Assembly (NCBI GenBank): GCA_965116965.1
Contig: OZ220743.1
Span: 806,001 to 870,000, forward strand
Length of the DNA: 64,000 bases
Source: Aldehydirespirator sp965116965
GTDB lineage: Bacteria; Actinomycetota; Acidimicrobiia; Acidimicrobiales; Aldehydirespiratoraceae
Direction of reading: 5' to 3'
The translations under genes and the position numbers were made by a program. Position 1 is the stretch's first letter; the number at the start of each line of letters is the position of its first letter. A model generated the notes under the pieces. That model saw nothing but the letters and a program-made list of their open reading frames with translations. It was not told the origin of the DNA and did not search any database. Of the stretch, positions 10,274 through 18,703 are shown piece after piece.

Positions 10274-11182
10274 TGGGCGGGCCTGGTGGCAGGCTGCCTC
10301 GACGGTGGCGCAGAGCTTGCGGGGTTCGTGCACGTAGTGGTTCCAAGTGAAGTTGAGGACCGTCCAGCCCAGAATGGTCAACCGGTTTCGGCGTTCGGGG
10401 TCGTTGTCGAATGACACGCGGTTCAGGTGCCAGCGCCTACTGTCGAGTTCGATGGCCACCCGGCACTCCGGATAGGCGAGGTCGACCTGGGCGACGAACT
10501 CGCCACTGGCGTTATTGATTCGGTGTTCCATCACAGGCCGGCTGAGGCCGGACTCGACTAGGAGTTCGGCCACCATGCGACTCCATGCGCTGAGCGGTAC
10601 CGCCTCGTCGCCGCGGTCCTCGAGCGAGTCCCGGAATGCGGCGCAACCGTTCCGACCTCGGCGCGCATGCGACACCAAGATCCTGTAGAGGTCTGCGAGA
10701 CGCAGCCGACCATCCCGAAGGACCGAATCGACGGCCTGGTCGAGACGCTGCCTGCTGACGACCGCGGACACGTCAAGCAGCGTTCTCCCGACTCCGGTGC
10801 AGGGCACTCCCCGGCAGTCGGTCGGATCGGCTAGGTCGAATTGAGTCGACTGGTGGAGTATCGCGCCCCTCATGGGCCTGGCCTTACCTCGGGGCACGAC
10901 TACCTCGATGCGATCGAGCCGGAAGCCATCTATGCCGTGGAGGGCGGCCGCCGAGCGGTGGCTGGCCAGCGCATCGCGTGTCAGGCAGGCCGCGAGGAGT
11001 CGCGCCAAGCGGCTGTCAGGCGTCGACTGGTGCCGGTAGACGCCGTGGGCCACGCGCACCCAGCTGCCGGTACGGATGCGCCACTTGACCTGCGTGTCGG
11101 TCATGCCCGCCTCCCGAGCCTGTCCTCTGGTGATCAGGCCGTGCTGTCGCTGCATCTGCTCGTGGATCAGTTTGCCGCCCAT
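10181..11182 (-). CDS. AbiEi-like winged helix protein with C-terminal DUF559/VSR-type nuclease domain
   Basis: This 333-residue protein has an N-terminal segment typical of AbiEi-type antitoxin-like proteins (HGLITRGQAREAGMTDTQV ... WVRVAHGVYR). Its C-terminal domain resembles the DUF559 restriction-endonuclease-like fold (VAIELDSRRWH, then DPERRNRLTILGWTVLNFTW). Such proteins are common in Actinobacteria, often in multiple copies; their substrate is unproven. The last 25 or so residues are encoded by the palindromic repeats at 10181-10273, so the natural stop seems to have been displaced by repeat insertion. Confidence 0.65.
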   Translation of the reverse strand: MGGKLIHEQMQRQHGLITRGQAREAGMTDTQVKWRIRTGSWVRVAHGVYRHQSTPDSRLARLLAACLTRDALASHRSAAALHGIDGFRLDRIEVVVPRGKARPMRGAILHQSTQFDLADPTDCRGVPCTGVGRTLLDVSAVVSRQRLDQAVDSVLRDGRLRLADLYRILVSHARRGRNGCAAFRDSLEDRGDEAVPLSAWSRMVAELLVESGLSRPVMEHRINNASGEFVAQVDLAYPECRVAIELDSRRWHLNRVSFDNDPERRNRLTILGWTVLNFTWNHYVHEPRKLCATVEAACHQARPTKLGMKQALDTHNRTNFRGAGTGHPKLGTR

Positions 11183-11225
11183 CTATAGCGATATAGCACG
11201 AAATATACTCAATTGGTCAACCAAT

Positions 11226-11279
11226 CGGAATTGGTGCGAATATTGGGTGTCCAGCGCCCACTTCGTCACCAATTTCGGG
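11226..11279. repeat. Single GAATTG...CAATTTCGG palindromic element
   Basis: This is a third copy of the 10149/10219 type, with ends CGGAATTGGTG and CACCAATTTCGGG and core ATTGGGTGTCC. It lies in the intergenic space between the divergent DUF559-type gene and the phospholipase D-like gene, ending about 20 bp before the latter's GTG start. Confidence 0.65.
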
Positions 11280-11299
11280 ATGGCGGGTAGCGTCGGCGG

Positions 11300-12382
11300 G
11301 TGACTGGCGGCGGGCCGTTGCAACTGTTGGGCAACCAGGAGTTCGTTGAGGACTTGCACCGGGCGTTGGCCTCGGCCGAGCGGCGGGTGCTGATACAGGT
11401 GATGACCTTCGACGGGGACGCCTCGGGCTTGGCCGTGGCCGACCTGCTGGCCGGGGCCGCCGGCCGGGGCGTGGACGTGAGGCTGCTCGTCGACTGCTTC
11501 GCCCTGCGCTACGTCAGCGACCGCAAGGACACCGACCCGTCCGTGCGGGAAGAGGTCGCCGAGACGAAGGCCATGTTCGACCGGCTGAGGGCAGCCGGCG
11601 TGGCCGTGACCTTCACCCAGCCCTTCGGACTGGTGAAGTTCTTCGGACTCAGCCGCAACCACAAGAAGCTCTACGTAGTGGACGACCACGCCTACCTCGG
11701 CGGCATCAACATCAGCGACCACAACTTCGCCTGGCGCGACTTCATGATCCGCACGGTCGACCCCGCCATCGTGGACGCCCTCACCGAAGACTTCGCCCGC
11801 ACCGAGCGAGGCGACCGGCGCTCCGTGAACACCACGGTCCTGACCAACAGGGAGATCGAGCCGGCGTTCACCGAGGTCATCAATGGCGCGAACCGCAGTC
11901 TCGTGCTCGCCTCCCCCTATTCCATCGACGTCGGGATCGTCAAACTGCTCGGCCAGGCCAGGGCCCCGGCCAAGACCGTCATCACGGCCCGGGAGAACAA
12001 CTACCGCTGGCTGCGGCTCGTGGAGCCGTACATCTGGAGCCGCCTCACCCGCGCCGGCGTGGCGTTGCGCACCTACCCGGACTTCTTCCACGCACGGTTC
12101 CTGCTCGCCGACGACGACACCCTGCTGGTGGGGTCGTCGAACTTCAGCCGCCACAGCTTCCGCTGCAACCAGGAGATCTGTCTGCTGATCACCGCCCCCG
12201 AGTTCATCGACGGCTTCAAGGCCCGGATGCTGGCGGACACCGGCCCCCTGGAACCGGCCGACCGGAGTCGCAACATCGCATCCGCCGTCGCCGGCGCCGT
12301 GGTGGCCCACTTCTACTTCCACGCCGTCATCGGTGCGGCCCGGCTGGTAGCGCCCTTGTCGCCTGTACTCGCTCGCCGCTGA
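11300..12382 (+). CDS. Phospholipase D-like protein, cardiolipin synthase-like
   Basis: This 360-residue protein has two PLD-type half sites. The first is complete as HxKxxxxD (HKKLYVVDDHAYLGGINISD). The second is HARFLLADDDTLLVGSSNFS, where Arg replaces the usual Lys. This arrangement suits phosphatidyl transfer or phosphodiester hydrolysis on phospholipids, with cardiolipin synthase the nearest familiar relative. No N-terminal membrane helices are seen, unlike typical ClsA. The start is GTG at 11300. The substituted lysine makes full activity uncertain. Confidence 0.65.
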   Translation: MTGGGPLQLLGNQEFVEDLHRALASAERRVLIQVMTFDGDASGLAVADLLAGAAGRGVDVRLLVDCFALRYVSDRKDTDPSVREEVAETKAMFDRLRAAGVAVTFTQPFGLVKFFGLSRNHKKLYVVDDHAYLGGINISDHNFAWRDFMIRTVDPAIVDALTEDFARTERGDRRSVNTTVLTNREIEPAFTEVINGANRSLVLASPYSIDVGIVKLLGQARAPAKTVITARENNYRWLRLVEPYIWSRLTRAGVALRTYPDFFHARFLLADDDTLLVGSSNFSRHSFRCNQEICLLITAPEFIDGFKARMLADTGPLEPADRSRNIASAVAGAVVAHFYFHAVIGAARLVAPLSPVLARR

Positions 12383-12438
12383 CCGTCCTCGCCCCGGTCC
12401 GGCCTCGGCCCCCGGTGCGGCTACAGCTCCGGACCCGG

Positions 12439-15036
12439 CTACGGGACCGCGGTGGTGTAGCGGTTGGTAGCGATCACCTCGGGCTGATCTTCCGGGCCGC
12501 CGCGGCCGGTAAGGGTCAACTCCACGGCTAGCTGACCGGGACGGGCAACCACCGGGACCACCGCCGAGAGCCGGCCCACCAGTACGCAGTCGTCGGCCCG
12601 GGCCGTGCCGGCCCAGCGGTGCTCGCGGACCACCCGGCCGTCGGGACCGAGCACCCTGGCATGCACCTGCAGCTCGCCGGTATCGGCCCTGGCGTCGTTG
12701 ACCACATGGACCGCCAGGTCGAGATGGTCCCCGGCTCGCACGCTCCCGGGCAGCTGATCGGCAACCACGATCAGCGGGCGGCACGTCCCCACCAGCGCCC
12801 ACCATCCTGGCTTGGGCCGGCGCAACCCGTCCAACACGCCGAAGCCACCTCCGGCCCCGGCTGTGGTTGCGGCCCCGACCCCACCTGCGGGCTGCGGCTG
12901 CGGGCTGCGGCTGCGGCTGCGGTTGCGGCTGCGGTTGCGGCCCTGTCTGTGGTCCCGGTTGCGGCTGCGGTTGCGGCCCTGTCTGCGGTCCCGGCTGCGG
13001 CTGCGGTTGCGGCCCTGTCTGCGGTCCCCGGCTGCGGTTGCGGCCCTGTCTGCGGCCCTGTCTGCGGTCCCGGCTGCGGTTGCGGCTGCGGTTGCGGCCC
13101 TGTCTGCGGTCCCGGCTGCGGCTGCGGTTGCGGCCCTGTCTGTGGTGCCGGCTGCGGTTGCGGCCCTGTCTGTGGTGCCGGCTGCGGTTGCGGCCCTGTC
13201 TGTGGTGCCGGCTGCGGTTGCGGCCCTGTCTGTGGTGCCGGCTGCGGTTGCGGCCCTGTCTGTGGTGCCGGCTGCGGTTGCGGCCCTGTCTGTGGTCCCG
13301 GCCGCGGCGTCGGCGGCTCCCACATCGGCCAGCGCGTGCAGCAGGAACCCCCCGGCCGGCCGGTACTTCAGTCGCCGCAGCGTCTCGATGGTGGTCTTCA
13401 CCACCTCGGGCTGGTCGTCGGCCACCGGTGTCCCGAATGCCGACACGAAACGGCCCATCGCCGGCACCCGGGCCAGCACCGGACCCAAATCGGCGGCCCG
13501 CCCCCCGTGCAGGCCGAACCAGAGTTCGCTGGTGGTGCCGTCCAGCAGCGGGAAGCGGGGCGGCACGCCGGTGTGGGGCACCACCGGGCGGGAGCCGTCG
13601 CAGCGGTCGAGCACCCGGCCCAGCCGCCGGTCGAGCACATCGCGGTTCCAGGACGGCCCCTGGCGGCTCACCACCGCTGGCGTCCGGCCGGGCCGGCGGA
13701 GCCTGGAGAACGGCTGGTCGTGCGCGCACCACACCGCCACTGAGGGACGGTGGCCCAGCAGGTCCACGGCCTCACGGGCCTGCCGCCGGGCCTCGGGTGC
13801 CACGCTACGGTTCATCAGGCCCCGGATCGGCAGGTCCTGCCATACCAGCACGCCCAGCTCGTCGGCCGCGTCGTACAGCTCGGGCCTGGCGATGTGGGCG
13901 ACCGGCCGCACCAGGTCGAGGCCGGCGTTGCGGGCCGCCCGGATGTCGTCGGCCACCTCCGATGCGGTGGCCGTGCCCGGCAGCGGCCGGACGGGCAGCA
14001 GGTTGGCGCCCTTGGCGAACAGCCGCTCCCCGTTGACGTGCAGAACCCAGCGTCGCATGGCCACCGACCGGAACCCGATGCGGAAGTGCCGCCGGTCGTG
14101 CACGCCCTCGACCGTCAGGGCTTCCATCGTGAGGTCGCACAGGTGCTGGTCGCCCAGCGCGTGGGGCCACCACAGCGGCGGATCGTCGATGTCGACGGTC
14201 CACTCCACCCGGTTCTCCCCGCCGGCGGCGTGGTGGCTGTGAACGTGCTCGGTGCCGGCCACCCGGGTGCGCAGGTCGACCGGGCCGCCGCCGGGCACGT
14301 CCAGCACCGCCCTCAGCTCCACCCGGGCATGGGTACTGCCCTGCCGGGTCAGTTGGGTGTCGCGGCCCCCGCCGATCGAGACTTCGGCGCACACCGCCCG
14401 GGCGTGGCGGATCGCGATCCGTCCGGTGGGCCTCAGCCGGACCGGTCGCCACACCCCGCCCACGATCAGGTCCTCGACCCCGCACAGCTCGGGATCCTGC
14501 AACGCCCCGGTGAGCAGGGTGCGGTTGTCGGGGTCGCCGAAGCGGCGGCAGGTGGCCTCGATGGCCAGCAAGTGCTCGGACCCGGCGGCGAGCTGCTCAG
14601 TCACCTCGAGCTCATGGGGCACGAAGTACCCGTCGGTGTGGCCCAGGTAGGAGCCGTCGAGCCAGACGTCACCCTGTTGGGCCAGTCCCTCGATCCTCAG
14701 CCACCACCGCCGACCAGGGCTTTCGGCGGGATCGTCGGCCTCGTCCCCGCCGCTGGTCGCGTTCTCGTCGCCGGCGTCCCCGCCGTTGGTCGCGTTCTCG
14801 GTCCCGGCGTTCTCGGCGCCGGCTTCGGTTGCCTCCGGCGGTCCCTCGAAGCGGTGGCGGTACAGCACCGACTCCTCGAGGGCCAGGTCCGTGCCCTCGC
14901 CATCGGGTGCACCCTGCGCCCAATGGCCGGGCACCGGCATCTGCCTCCAGCGCGAGTCGTCGTGGTCGAACTCGTGGAACGTGCGCCGCCGTCTTTCGGT
15001 GGCCGCCGCGACCCGCCACATCCCACCCAGGTCCAC
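12439..15036 (-). CDS. GH2-like (beta-mannosidase-like) protein lacking both catalytic glutamates
   Basis: This 865-residue protein has the GH2 order: a sugar-binding jelly roll (about 1-200), an Ig-like domain (200-325), a TIM barrel (325-570) and a C-terminal Ig-like domain (750-865). The acid/base position, usually ending in NE, reads VAVWCAHDQPF (433-443). The nucleophile motif, usually SEFG, reads SAFG (532-535). Hydrolase activity is therefore unlikely, and carbohydrate binding or a structural role is my inference. Residues 578-745 are a low-complexity insertion from a 30-bp tandem repeat, read in one frame as TTDRAATAAG and further on in another as RRQGRNRSR. The start is GTG at 15036. 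Confidence 0.7.
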   Translation of the reverse strand: MDLGGMWRVAAATERRRRTFHEFDHDDSRWRQMPVPGHWAQGAPDGEGTDLALEESVLYRHRFEGPPEATEAGAENAGTENATNGGDAGDENATSGGDEADDPAESPGRRWWLRIEGLAQQGDVWLDGSYLGHTDGYFVPHELEVTEQLAAGSEHLLAIEATCRRFGDPDNRTLLTGALQDPELCGVEDLIVGGVWRPVRLRPTGRIAIRHARAVCAEVSIGGGRDTQLTRQGSTHARVELRAVLDVPGGGPVDLRTRVAGTEHVHSHHAAGGENRVEWTVDIDDPPLWWPHALGDQHLCDLTMEALTVEGVHDRRHFRIGFRSVAMRRWVLHVNGERLFAKGANLLPVRPLPGTATASEVADDIRAARNAGLDLVRPVAHIARPELYDAADELGVLVWQDLPIRGLMNRSVAPEARRQAREAVDLLGHRPSVAVWCAHDQPFSRLRRPGRTPAVVSRQGPSWNRDVLDRRLGRVLDRCDGSRPVVPHTGVPPRFPLLDGTTSELWFGLHGGRAADLGPVLARVPAMGRFVSAFGTPVADDQPEVVKTTIETLRRLKYRPAGGFLLHALADVGAADAAAGTTDRAATAAGTTDRAATAAGTTDRAATAAGTTDRAATAAGTTDRAATAAGTTDRAATAAAAGTADRAATAAATAAGTADRAADRAATAAGDRRQGRNRSRSRDRRQGRNRSRNRDHRQGRNRSRNRSRSRSPQPQPAGGVGAATTAGAGGGFGVLDGLRRPKPGWWALVGTCRPLIVVADQLPGSVRAGDHLDLAVHVVNDARADTGELQVHARVLGPDGRVVREHRWAGTARADDCVLVGRLSAVVPVVARPGQLAVELTLTGRGGPEDQPEVIATNRYTTAVP
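12900..13310. repeat. 30-bp tandem repeat within the GH2-like gene
   Basis: A run of units based on GGCTGCGGTTGCGGCCCTGT is most regular from about 13139 to 13300, where six copies recur every 30 bp. It is more degenerate towards 12900. It encodes the low-complexity part of the GH2-like protein. Repeats within it are out of phase with each other, so the reading frame of the repeat changes although the gene stays open. Confidence 0.85.
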
Positions 15037-15090
15037 CGCCCCAAGCTACCGCCCACCCCATCCCCAAGCCCCAGCGCTCGCCCCGCTGCC

Positions 15091-15370
15091 GTCGGGCCCT
15101 ATGGGTCTCGGGTTGGTTTGGGTGGTGGGTTCCCGGAATCGTTCGCGAGATCTTGCGCCCGTCGGGCCCTATGGGTCTCGGGTTGGTTTGGGTGGTGGGT
15201 TCCCGGAATCGTTCGCGAGATCTTGCGCCCGTCGGGCCCTATGGGTCTCGGGTTGGTTTGGGTGGTGGGTTCCCGGAATCGTTCGCGAGATCTTGCGCCC
15301 GTCGGGCCCTATGGGTCTCGGGTTGGTTTTGGGTGGTGGGTTCCCGGAATCGTTCGCGAGATCTTGCGCC
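15091..15370. repeat. Four-copy 70-bp repeat array between divergent genes
   Basis: Units starting GTCGGGCCCTATGGGTCTCG at 15091, 15161, 15231 and 15301 are identical except for one extra T in the last. The core GGTCTCGGGTTGGTTTGGGTG and the tail CGCGAGATCTTGCG align with the palindromic element family seen at 6195 and 19607. The array fills most of the roughly 425-bp gap between the divergent GH2-like and MoxR genes. No other gene is evident in the gap. Confidence 0.85.
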
Positions 15371-15462
15371 CGCGGCGAGTTCTCGCGGCCGCACCGCGCC
15401 GGCCGGACGCCTCGCCGGGCGCAAGGAAGGACCCGGACGGGGCGCCGCTAGGGTTTCCGGCG

Positions 15463-16998
15463 ATGTCCGGGTCCAGACCGACCACGCTCGGCGAGCTGCG
15501 GGCCTCGGGCTGGAAGTCCGTGCCGGTGCGCCAGGAGCTGCGCCGCAACGCCACCGAGCGCATCCGCTCCGGCCGGCCCCTGTTCGACGACGTGCTCGGC
15601 TACCACAACACCGTCATCCCCCAGGTGGAGAACGCCCTGCTGGCCGGCCACGACATGATCATGCTGGGGGAGCGTGGACAGGCCAAGACCCGCATGATCC
15701 GCGGCCTCGTCGGCCTGCTCGACGAGTGGTTGCCGATCATCGCCGGCTCCGAGATCAACGACGACCCCTACGCCCCGGTCTCGGCCCAGGCCCGGGCCTT
15801 GGTGGCCGAGCACGGCGACGACACCGGAATCGCCTGGATCCAACGCGACGAACGCTACGGTGAGAAGCTGGCCACCCCGGACACGTCGATTGCCGACCTC
15901 ATCGGCGAGGTCGACCCGATCAAGGTGGCCGAGGGCCGGTACCTGTCCGACGAGCTCACCCTGCACTACGGGCTGGTGCCCCGCACCAACCGGGGGATCT
16001 TCGCCATCAACGAGCTGCCCGACCTCGCCGAGCGCATCCAGGTGGGCCTGCTCAACGTGCTGGAGGAGCGCGACGTCCAGATCCGCGGCTACAAGGTCCG
16101 CCTGCCCCTCGACGTGGTGCTGGTGGCGTCGGCCAACCCCGAGGACTACACCAACCGGGGCCGCATCATCACGCCCCTCAAGGACCGTTTCGGGGCCCAG
16201 GTCCGCACCCACTACCCGCATGACGCCGGGACCGAGATCGCCATCGTCGAGCAGGAGGCCTATGTCGGCTCGTCGGGGGCCGGTCCGTCCGGGGCCGGTC
16301 CGGGCGACGGCGACAGCGATGGCAGCGACCCGACCGGCGTGGACCGCGACCCGACCGGCGTGGGCAGCGACCCGACCGGCGTGGACCGCGACCCGACCGG
16401 CGTGGCCGTGACCGTGCCGTCGTTCATGACCCGCATCGTGGTGGCGCTCACCCGGGCGGCCCGGTCCAGCTCCCATGTCTCGCAGCGCTCGGGAGTGTCG
16501 GTGCGGCTCAGCATCTCCAACACCGAGACGATGGTGGCCAACGCGGTGCGCCGCACCCTGCGCACCGGCTCCGACCACGCAGTCCCCCGGGTCACCGACC
16601 TCGAAGCGCTGGCCTCGTCGACCGCGGGCAAGGTCGAGATCGAGACGCTGGAGGAGGGCCGCGAGGCCGAGATTCTCCAGCGGCTGGTCGACTCGGCGGT
16701 GCTGTCGGTGTTCAAGGACAGCGTGCCGCCCGACCTCCATCGGGCTGTGGTGGACGCATTCGAGGAAGATCTGGTGGTGGATGTGGGCGACGACGTGGCC
16801 GACGCCGACTACGCGGCCCTGCTGGCCGAAGTCCCGGCCCTGACCGCCCCCGTGCAGGCCCTGCTGGCCGACGACGAGGCGGCCGAGTCGCCCGCCGTGG
16901 TCGCCGCCGCGGTGGAGCTCGTGCTGGAGGGCCTGCACCTCTCCAAACGCCTCAACAAGGACGCCCAAGGCCCCCGAGCCCAATACCGCGCCCGCTAA
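15463..16998 (+). CDS. MoxR/magnesium chelatase-type AAA+ ATPase
   Basis: This 511-residue protein starts at ATG 15463. The Walker A region is GERGQAKTRMIRGL, Walker B-type and sensor segments include FAINELPDLAERIQVGLLNVLEERDVQIRG, and VASANPEDYTNRG provides sensor 1. It resembles the ChlI/MoxR ATPases that work with VWA-domain proteins as metal-insertion or remodelling chaperones. The VWA protein at 21830-23908 is the probable partner, although genes lie between them. Residues about 270-310 hold a lineage-specific insertion of DPTGVDR-type repeats that breaks the ATPase core. An N-terminal open extension upstream is repeat DNA, not gene. Confidence 0.8.
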   Translation: MSGSRPTTLGELRASGWKSVPVRQELRRNATERIRSGRPLFDDVLGYHNTVIPQVENALLAGHDMIMLGERGQAKTRMIRGLVGLLDEWLPIIAGSEINDDPYAPVSAQARALVAEHGDDTGIAWIQRDERYGEKLATPDTSIADLIGEVDPIKVAEGRYLSDELTLHYGLVPRTNRGIFAINELPDLAERIQVGLLNVLEERDVQIRGYKVRLPLDVVLVASANPEDYTNRGRIITPLKDRFGAQVRTHYPHDAGTEIAIVEQEAYVGSSGAGPSGAGPGDGDSDGSDPTGVDRDPTGVGSDPTGVDRDPTGVAVTVPSFMTRIVVALTRAARSSSHVSQRSGVSVRLSISNTETMVANAVRRTLRTGSDHAVPRVTDLEALASSTAGKVEIETLEEGREAEILQRLVDSAVLSVFKDSVPPDLHRAVVDAFEEDLVVDVGDDVADADYAALLAEVPALTAPVQALLADDEAAESPAVVAAAVELVLEGLHLSKRLNKDAQGPRAQYRAR

Positions 16999-17074
16999 CG
17001 TCGTGCTTTGCGCCGTTTGAGGTTGATGCGGGATCTGGCTCTGTGGGCCGATTGTCGGCGTCAGTGTCGGGGAG

Positions 17075-17175
17075 CTAGTGGTCCGTCGCTGAAATAATCG
17101 GGGTGTCCGGAGCGCTCCCAAGCAGGGTCTCGGTCCTGCTGCGCTGCCCTAGCCATTTCGACGACACAGCACTAG
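17075..17175. mobile_element. MITE-like element type B, 101 bp, next to a type A element
   Basis: It begins CTAGTGGTCCGTCGCTGAAAT and ends ATTTCGACGACACAGCACTAG, giving imperfect terminal inverted repeats of about 20 bp. It has no coding capacity. It abuts the type A element at 17172, sharing one CTAG. A second copy with the same neighbour lies at 37426-37526, with only a few base differences. Confidence 0.75.
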
Positions 17176-17312
17176 TGTCCTGAGTCGCAAGTTCAAGCGG
17201 CTTGTTCAGACCTCCGTGAAATCTCGGGTTGGTTCTGCGCACTCAGTCCACACAAACCGCCCAAGAAAACTGGCGGCGACACCTGCAACGGATTCCTGAC
17301 TCAGGACACTAG
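17172..17312. mobile_element. MITE-like element type A, 141 bp with perfect 15-bp inverted ends
   Basis: The ends are CTAGTGTCCTGAGTC and its exact reverse complement GACTCAGGACACTAG. The interior contains a version of the palindromic element (GAAATCTCGGGTTGGTTCTG). Further copies are at 21577-21717 and 37523-37663. The right-hand CTAG supplies the TAG stop of the minus-strand GH1-like gene. No transposase of matching ends is in this window. Confidence 0.85.
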
Positions 17313-18538
17313 CGGCTGGCGGCGTCAGAGATGGCGGCGGCGAGGCGCTGGGCTGACGGCTTGACGCCCCGGTCGCGGCCGATCAGGCCCCGGGGGGCAC
17401 CGAAGCCGAGGGCCCACTCGTAGCCGTCGACCGCGCTGTCGTGGAAGTAGCCCCGCAGGCCCGCGGCCCGGGCGTCGGCCACCACCGCCATGGACGCGTC
17501 CAGCAGCTTGTCCCGCCAGTCGTCGTCATCGGTGGCAACCCCGTGGGCGGCCACCACCACGCCCCGCCCCGGCACCGCGTCCAGCGCCCGCGCCACCGCC
17601 TCGCCCAGCTCGGCCGGCTCCGGAGCGAACCCCGCGGCCGAGCGACGGGCCGAGGCCGGCCAGCTCACCAGGCGGCCCGCCTCAGTCACCCCCACCGGAT
17701 GGTCGTGGCTCAACCCCACCAACTCGGGGCCCTTCTCGAAGCACGGCGCGGCCACCGGCGCCCGTCCCGGCACCTCCACCGCGCCCTCCCGCAGCGCCCG
17801 AGTCCATGTGCCCCACAGCAGCCCGTCCCAGCGGCGGGTCTCGATGTCGGCCGCGTGGGCGTGCTCCCGCTCGACCGGCGCGGCGTGCAACGTCGGCGCG
17901 CCGAACACCGCCATCACCGGCTGCGCCCCCGACTCCAGCAGCCGGCACGCCTCGTGCAACGCCAGCATCGCCCCCTCGGCCGCCTCGGCCGTCGCTTCTG
18001 GGCTGCGGAGGCCCGGGGGCCGGGTGCCGAGCCCGTAGCTCCGAACGGCACAGCCGATCGGATCGTCGATCGGGCACCAGCCCGCAGCCCGGCCGTCGAA
18101 CGCCTCGGCCATGCGATCCACATGGCGAGCCCACCGGCGCCGCCGGGCGACCTCGTCGGCGTGGCCGCCCTCGTCGTCGGTGTACCAGCCGGGCAGCGAC
18201 GTGTGCTGCAAAGTGATCCACACCCCCAGGCCCTCGGCCGCCGCCGCGTCGGCGATGTCCAGGTAGCGGTCGAGCGCGTCGCTGTCGGGCCGCCCGGCCG
18301 CGGGCTCCACCCGGGCCCATTCCACTGTCAGCCGCAGGCTGTTGAGCCCGAGCCTCCCCAACTGGGCCAGGTCGTCGCGGAAGTCCCGGGCGAACCCGGC
18401 GCCGTCACCCGAGCGCGGCGCCTGCCCGTCCCGCTCCCACACCGACCAGTCGGCCGCGGGCGCCACCCCCTCGGCCGACACCGACGACGCCCCCGCCCCC
18501 CACAGGAACCCGTCGCACCCGCCGGTCATGGCCACCAC
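17309..18538 (-). CDS. GH1-like protein lacking both catalytic glutamates
   Basis: This 409-residue protein follows the GH1 (beta-glucosidase) layout: N-terminal FLWGAGASSVSAEG, LNSLRLTVEWARVEP, QHTSLPGW, and a C-terminal DGYEWALGFGAPRGLIGRDR. The acid/base motif, normally T-x-NEP, reads CPIDDP (155-160), and the nucleophile motif, normally ITENG, reads VAAHG (329-333). Glycoside hydrolysis is thus improbable; the surrounding fold is well kept, so a binding or regulatory role seems likelier than decay. The start is GTG 18538 or ATG 18529. The stop codon comes from an inserted MITE-like element. Confidence 0.72.
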   Translation of the reverse strand: MVAMTGGCDGFLWGAGASSVSAEGVAPAADWSVWERDGQAPRSGDGAGFARDFRDDLAQLGRLGLNSLRLTVEWARVEPAAGRPDSDALDRYLDIADAAAAEGLGVWITLQHTSLPGWYTDDEGGHADEVARRRRWARHVDRMAEAFDGRAAGWCPIDDPIGCAVRSYGLGTRPPGLRSPEATAEAAEGAMLALHEACRLLESGAQPVMAVFGAPTLHAAPVEREHAHAADIETRRWDGLLWGTWTRALREGAVEVPGRAPVAAPCFEKGPELVGLSHDHPVGVTEAGRLVSWPASARRSAAGFAPEPAELGEAVARALDAVPGRGVVVAAHGVATDDDDWRDKLLDASMAVVADARAAGLRGYFHDSAVDGYEWALGFGAPRGLIGRDRGVKPSAQRLAAAISDAASR

Positions 18539-18600
18539 CGCGTCATCTCACCCCGATGCCAGTGGGACGTCCACACGAACCTCCGCACGGGCCTCCCCCG

Positions 18601-18656
18601 ACGATCTCAGGGGAGCATGGGTGGCTCATCCACAAGACTCGCACCGAGATTTCCGA
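18601..18656. repeat. Single palindromic GATCTC...GAGATTTC element
   Basis: A diverged solitary member of the family with ends GATCTCAGG and CCGAGATTTCC and core CATGGGTGGCTCATCCACAA. It sits between the tandem minus-strand MaoC and GH1-like genes. Confidence 0.6.
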
Positions 18657-18703
18657 CACGCTCCCGACGAACGATAGCGGGCGGCTCAGATTGCCGGGGG
18701 CGC

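Noticed and set aside
12619..13743. Cys/Gly-rich protein on the plus strand
   Set aside because: It is produced by the 30-bp repeat in the GH2-like gene read on the other strand and has no domain.
15091..15370. CRISPR array
   Set aside because: The repeat units are identical over their full length, with no variable spacers.
13750..15462. N-terminal extension of the MoxR reading frame by over 500 residues
   Set aside because: It is antisense to the GH2-like gene and passes through the 70-bp repeat array; the real start is ATG 15463.
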